Of a DNA stretch of 38,924 bases, positions 35,417 through 38,924 are shown in pieces. How positions within the stretch are numbered: position 1 is the stretch's first letter; every line of letters begins with the position of its first letter. The stretch comes from Nitrospira sp. (lineage in GTDB: Bacteria > Nitrospirota > Nitrospiria > Nitrospirales > Nitrospiraceae): assembly GCA_020697375.1 (NCBI GenBank), contig JAJFBJ010000025.1:1-38924 (forward strand), in the 5' to 3' direction. A program made the position numbers and the translations under genes. Under the pieces are notes generated by a model. The model was not told the DNA's origin. It saw only the letters and a list, made by a program, of their open reading frames with translations, and made no database searches.

Positions 35417-36382
35417 ATGACAACCCGTCGTCCCCTCGGTCGCGTTGACAGGTCCGCTGCGCTTCGTTATGGTCCGACTGTGGTCCTCGCGAACGATTCA
35501 GCCGATCGTCCAGCACCCCCCTGGTCCTGGACCGCCGTCGCCGACCTTATTCGTCTGCGAAACCAAGCCGGCACGTGGCTGTTACTGCTGCCCAGTCTCT
35601 GGTCTCTGGTCTTGGCGACGCATGGTCGTCCTTCGATGTTGCTGGTGGGAACATTCGTGCTCGGCGCGTTCGTCATGCGTAGTCTGGGTGTGGTGTTCAA
35701 TGACTTGGCCGATCGACATTTCGATAAACATGTTGCACGAACCAGCAGCCGACCGCTGGCCGACGGCCGCCTGACTCCACGACAAGCCGTATGTGTTGCG
35801 CTCACCCTGGCGACCTGCGCGGCATTACTGGTATGGACGCTCAATCCCTTCACCATGCTCCTGAGTCCCATCGCGCTATTTCTCGCCGCCGTCTATCCAT
35901 TCAGCAAACGCTGGATCCACATTCCGCAGGCGGTGCTCGGCATCGCATTCGGGTGGGGAACGATCATGGCTTGGGCGGCTTCGCGCGGCAGAATCGATCC
36001 ACCGGCATGGCTACTCTTTGGAGCTACCGTTTGCTGGGCCATCGCCTATGATACGATCTATGCGCTTCAGGACCGGGATGATGACCGCCGCATCGGCGTC
36101 AAATCGTCTGCACTCTTTTTTGGAAATGCCGTGCCTGCGGCCGTCGGGCTCTTTCTCGCCGGGATGGTGGGCTGCCTGATCTTGGCCGGACAATGGTCTG
36201 GCCTGCGGATTGAGTTTTACCTGGTCTTGGCGCTGCTTTCAGGACTGTTCGTCTGGCAGGTATTACGATTGAACGCGTCGATCACTCCGCACCGGGCATG
36301 CATCATGTTTCAGCAGCACGTCTATGCCGGCGCGCTGGTCTTGCTGGGCATCTGGTTCGGCGCATCTGATATCACGCGCTAG
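35417..36382 (+). CDS. UbiA-family prenyltransferase (4-hydroxybenzoate polyprenyltransferase type)
   Basis: 321 aa. Multi-pass membrane protein with both Asp motifs of the family: NDLADRHFDKHV (about residue 95) and YALQDRDDDRRIGVKS (about 216-230), which bind Mg-diphosphate. RTSSRPLADGRL after the first motif is characteristic of UbiA. It attaches a prenyl chain to an aromatic acceptor in quinone synthesis. The first ~40 residues precede the family start, and a downstream GTG is possible. Transcribed divergently from the pseudo-caspase gene. Confidence 0.88.
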   Translation: MTTRRPLGRVDRSAALRYGPTVVLANDSADRPAPPWSWTAVADLIRLRNQAGTWLLLLPSLWSLVLATHGRPSMLLVGTFVLGAFVMRSLGVVFNDLADRHFDKHVARTSSRPLADGRLTPRQAVCVALTLATCAALLVWTLNPFTMLLSPIALFLAAVYPFSKRWIHIPQAVLGIAFGWGTIMAWAASRGRIDPPAWLLFGATVCWAIAYDTIYALQDRDDDRRIGVKSSALFFGNAVPAAVGLFLAGMVGCLILAGQWSGLRIEFYLVLALLSGLFVWQVLRLNASITPHRACIMFQQHVYAGALVLLGIWFGASDITR

Positions 36383-36573
36383 CAGACGCCCCTCAATACT
36401 CCATCTACTCCATCGCTCTGATACTCTGGCGAGGTGGAGGATAATGCAAGGTTCTGCAGGGCCGCTCGTCGAGTAACGACGAAGACTGACCCCGACAGGG
36501 TTTGTCCCCGATATCTATGGCGATCGTAAAGGTCGCCCGCTGACACAGACAGCCTCAGCCCGCTCGTTTCCTG

Positions 36574-37587
36574 TCACTCTCCGACCTTACCGAGCGGTTT
36601 CTCCGGCTTCGTGGCGCGAAGCGTTTTCAGATAGAGCGCCACGGCCTTTGCATCGGAATCACTGAGCCCCAAACTCGGCATGCGAGTATCGGACTTCATG
36701 GCCTGCGGGTTTCGGAGCCAACGATAGACCCATGTGGGATTGAGGCGAAAACCAGCGCGATCCAAGGCGGGACCCACCTTCCCACCCTCCTCTCCAATCT
36801 TGTGGCAACCGTTGCAGCCATACTTGGTGACGTAGAGTTGTTTACCGACCTCAGCCAGTTTCGCGGCGGTCTCCGGCTTCATGGTCATGTCCGGGCGCAC
36901 GATATTCACGCCCTTCCCGGGTCTGGTCGTAAAGTTAACGAGGGTGACGGTGGCCTGATCAAGTTCTTTCTTGGCCTGGCCCATAGCCTGCATCTCTTTG
37001 AGGTAGGCGTTATCGTCGACATCCACGCCTTTCTTGTCCGCCTCATCGCTGGCCTTCTTTTCCGCTTCCTGCGCCACCCGTTCGGCTTCCTTGAATTTCT
37101 GCTCTGCGGCTTGCACCGCCGCTTGCAGGTCTTTCTTTCGGCCCTCGACGTCGAATTCCAGCTTTTTACCGTGTAGTGACCTCACGTACCCGACGATGCT
37201 CCAAATTTCCTCTTCTGAAAGCGTGTATTTGAAGGTCGGCATGGTGGGCACTGCAAATTCATCGTCCCCGATTTTGTCCCCGCCCGGCCCCGTGTCTTTC
37301 ATGTCGCGCGAGATGGTGTTGAAAATTTCCTCGTCTTTAAACGTGCCCATCTCTTCTTTATTGGAGAGGTCCTTGGGCTTCGGATCGGTCATGGACGACC
37401 AATTGAATCCTTCATTCTGTTTGCCGTTCTCCCCGTGGCAATGCATGCAATAGTGGGTATAGAGCTTTTTGCCCTTCGCGGACTGTTCGTTTTGAAACAT
37501 CGAGCAACCTCCGGCTCCGATGAGTCCCGAGAGTCCGACCACTCCTGCGACCGCTCCAATCACGCGTATTCTTCGCCACGCCCCCAT
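36574..37587 (-). CDS. Diheme c-type cytochrome
   Basis: About 337 aa. The ATG at 37587 is preceded by AAGGG. An N-terminal signal or lipoprotein signal (LIGAGGC) is followed by haem site CMHCH (about residue 46-50), an Ala/Lys/Glu-rich coiled-coil insert (about 150-220) and a second haem site CNGCH (about 257) in a class I cytochrome fold with a Met-rich end (TRMPSLGLSD). It overlaps or abuts the upstream NxrC-like gene. Probably an electron carrier for a membrane or periplasmic oxidoreductase. Confidence 0.88.
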   Translation of the reverse strand: MGAWRRIRVIGAVAGVVGLSGLIGAGGCSMFQNEQSAKGKKLYTHYCMHCHGENGKQNEGFNWSSMTDPKPKDLSNKEEMGTFKDEEIFNTISRDMKDTGPGGDKIGDDEFAVPTMPTFKYTLSEEEIWSIVGYVRSLHGKKLEFDVEGRKKDLQAAVQAAEQKFKEAERVAQEAEKKASDEADKKGVDVDDNAYLKEMQAMGQAKKELDQATVTLVNFTTRPGKGVNIVRPDMTMKPETAAKLAEVGKQLYVTKYGCNGCHKIGEEGGKVGPALDRAGFRLNPTWVYRWLRNPQAMKSDTRMPSLGLSDSDAKAVALYLKTLRATKPEKPLGKVGE

Positions 37588-37589
37588 GC

Positions 37590-38417
37590 TCACGACCCTT
37601 TCTTTAAACGTCTCACGAGGACCAACTCAAAACCCAACGCCAAGGCCACCGCGAGTGCCGCGTACAGGTACGGTGAGTAGTCCGGCGGCGCATCGGCGCG
37701 GAAGTACCACCATGACGAAATGGCTTTTTCGGAGCCCTTCTCTTTCGGCTGGCCGGTCTCCGTCTTTTTTCCGTCCCACACCGCAAAGGCAATACTGGCG
37801 AACTCCCCGGGCTTAAACTGGGTATCTTCGTCTAAATGGTCAGTGTGAAAGGGACGAGAAAAAACCACCTTCCACACCCCTCCCTGAAAGACTCCCTTGG
37901 CCTTCACATCTTGATGCGCGTGAGGCTTCAGGGTACCGAAACCCTTCGCGCCCATATCCACGCCTTTGCCGTCTTTATTCTTCCAATACCAAATATTAAC
38001 GGGCCCGCCCTGAACCTGCGCCATCGGCTGCCCGTGAGCAAAATGCGCCTTGGTGTCACCGACCATAAACTCAAGCGCTGCCGCATCCTCCGGATCTTCT
38101 GTGGGATCGCTGTATTCCAGCAGGATGGCCACGTTCGTGCCATCGTGCAAGCCGCGGACCTTCACACTTTTCGCGGTCACCTCGGTAATGCGAGTCGGCC
38201 AATGCACCTGAGGAGACATGGGAAACTCCGACATGGCGGCCGTCGCCCAGGCGGCGGCGGTCGGATCATCTGCGGGAAGAGCTCCCTTCACCAGCGTGGC
38301 ACGAACAGATACACTCTGCTGGCTAAAGGCCGGCTGTTCTCCGGTGGCCAGACCTAGTCCCATGAGGGCAGCAGCCCCCACCCACCATCTCGCTCCTGGT
38401 CTCCTCACTCGTGCCAT
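37590..38417 (-). CDS. NxrC-like haem-binding gamma subunit (ethylbenzene-dehydrogenase type)
   Basis: 275 aa. A signal peptide (AALMGLGLATGEQPAFS) is followed by an ethylbenzene-dehydrogenase gamma-type domain (VKVRGLHDGTNVAILLEYSDPTED, NIWYWKNKDGKG, VVFSRPFHTD, SIAFAVWDGKKTE) and a C-terminal membrane helix (YLYAALAVALALGFELVLV) before a basic end. This family binds b-type haem in DMSO-reductase-type enzymes, including the candidate NxrC subunits of Nitrospira nitrite oxidoreductase. Catalytic NxrA/B genes are not in the window. GGGGAG lies before the ATG. Confidence 0.8.
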   Translation of the reverse strand: MARVRRPGARWWVGAAALMGLGLATGEQPAFSQQSVSVRATLVKGALPADDPTAAAWATAAMSEFPMSPQVHWPTRITEVTAKSVKVRGLHDGTNVAILLEYSDPTEDPEDAAALEFMVGDTKAHFAHGQPMAQVQGGPVNIWYWKNKDGKGVDMGAKGFGTLKPHAHQDVKAKGVFQGGVWKVVFSRPFHTDHLDEDTQFKPGEFASIAFAVWDGKKTETGQPKEKGSEKAISSWWYFRADAPPDYSPYLYAALAVALALGFELVLVRRLKKGS

Positions 38418-38459
38418 ACGCTCCCCTTAGTTGCTCAACAATCCCTGATCGGAGAATGA

Positions 38460-38924
38460 TTATTCGGACTCGTCCCACGTGCGCGGCTTTTGTCCGGCTC
38501 CGTCATATTCGCCCATAATGACTTTCCAAATGTCTTCATCGGACAACTCCAACTCCCAACGCGGCATGGCCGACTTCCAGGGCATGCCTTCCACGGGAAG
38601 CCCGACGCCGCCCTTCTTAATACGCCAGAACAGAAAACTTTCCTGAAGCATGGCAATCGTCGTGGGATCCTTAAAATTCGCCGGCGGAGGTGTGAAGCCA
38701 GGCGCAGCAAAGCCCTTGCCGTCGAAATTCCCGTGGCAAGGGGAACAGCGCGAGGCATAGAGACCCTTGCCGTACATGATATTGTCCGGCGTCTTGGGAA
38801 CGGGATTCGACAAACCAGTGTATTCGCCCGGAGGAGCAGGGTGAATGGTTCGATTCTCCGCCGGAGGCGCATCGCTGGACGCCGTGCTGCCATAGGTTTG
38901 CCATCCGACCAGCAAGGGGAACAG
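38460..38924 (-). CDS. c-type cytochrome, 5' end beyond the window
   Basis: Partial: the frame is open to the window edge, and the visible start LFPLLVGWQTYGS looks like the end of a signal peptide. The haem site CSPCH with surrounding YGKGLYASR and GNFDGKGFAAPGF lies about 60 residues in. A distal methionine is likely in GMPWKSAMP. Class I monohaem cytochrome. It is followed 43 bp later by the NxrC-like gene on the same strand, so the three genes look like one operon. Confidence 0.85.
   Translation of the reverse strand: MFPLLVGWQTYGSTASSDAPPAENRTIHPAPPGEYTGLSNPVPKTPDNIMYGKGLYASRCSPCHGNFDGKGFAAPGFTPPPANFKDPTTIAMLQESFLFWRIKKGGVGLPVEGMPWKSAMPRWELELSDEDIWKVIMGEYDGAGQKPRTWDESE

Noticed and set aside
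1..38924. CRISPR array, insertion sequence or transposase
   Set aside because: No regularly spaced repeats, transposase frames or IS-like inverted ends were found by eye.

Overview
The window looks like a piece of a Nitrospira-type (Nitrospirota) chromosome. The clearest clue is at the far right: a diheme c-type cytochrome, a NxrC-like (ethylbenzene-dehydrogenase gamma type) haem protein and a second c-type cytochrome, the kind of set that accompanies nitrite oxidoreductase in these bacteria. Taxonomy is inferred from gene content only.

Layout. Position 1-46 is an exact copy of the 3' part of a tRNA-Thr gene whose intact version lies at 33185-33260. Between the two copies are about 33 kb ending in a tyrosine integrase, a small HTH/excisionase-like gene and a Rep_trans-type replication initiator. 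I read 1-33229 as a candidate integrative element (genomic island). Its cargo is unusual. (i) 1.1-13.8 kb on the minus strand holds a full Tad/Flp pilus operon (flp, prepilin peptidase, CpaB, a pore-less secretin paralogue, secretin, lipoprotein, TadE, TadG, CpaE, CpaF, TadB, TadC), extended at its 3' end by an alpha/alpha-toroid protein, a Tat-exported DUF362 protein and a small secreted protein. (ii) 14.2-18.0 kb holds a TPR lipoprotein (TadD role), a small winged-helix-like protein, a sensor-less sigma-54 activator and a membrane-anchored DsbA-like oxidoreductase. (iii) 18.4-26.7 kb on the minus strand is a type IV minor-pilin operon (FimT/FimU, PilV, PilW, PilX, PilY1) ending in an Ig-like lipoprotein. 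(iv) 26.7-30.75 kb is gene-poor, with a CGNR-like zinc-finger protein, a 39-aa membrane peptide and a lipoprotein. (v) 30.5-33.2 kb is the rep-xis-int mobility module with stacked hairpins upstream of rep.

Right of the tRNA the chromosome resumes: a pseudo-caspase lipoprotein, a UbiA prenyltransferase in the divergent direction, then the cytochrome/NxrC-like cluster running off the window end.

How it could work together: the sigma-54 activator sits beside the divergent flp/TPR promoter region, which holds a palindrome between two GG-N10-GC sigma-54-like boxes, so the pilus genes may be switched as a regulon. The DsbA-like enzyme lies between the two pilus loci and could oxidise the cysteine-rich PilY1. 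The main candidate novelty is a complete Tad pilus plus a minor-pilin/PilY1 set apparently carried on one tRNA-Thr-targeted element. Whether the whole 33 kb moves as a unit, or the rep-xis-int module is a smaller element next to an older island, cannot be decided from sequence alone.
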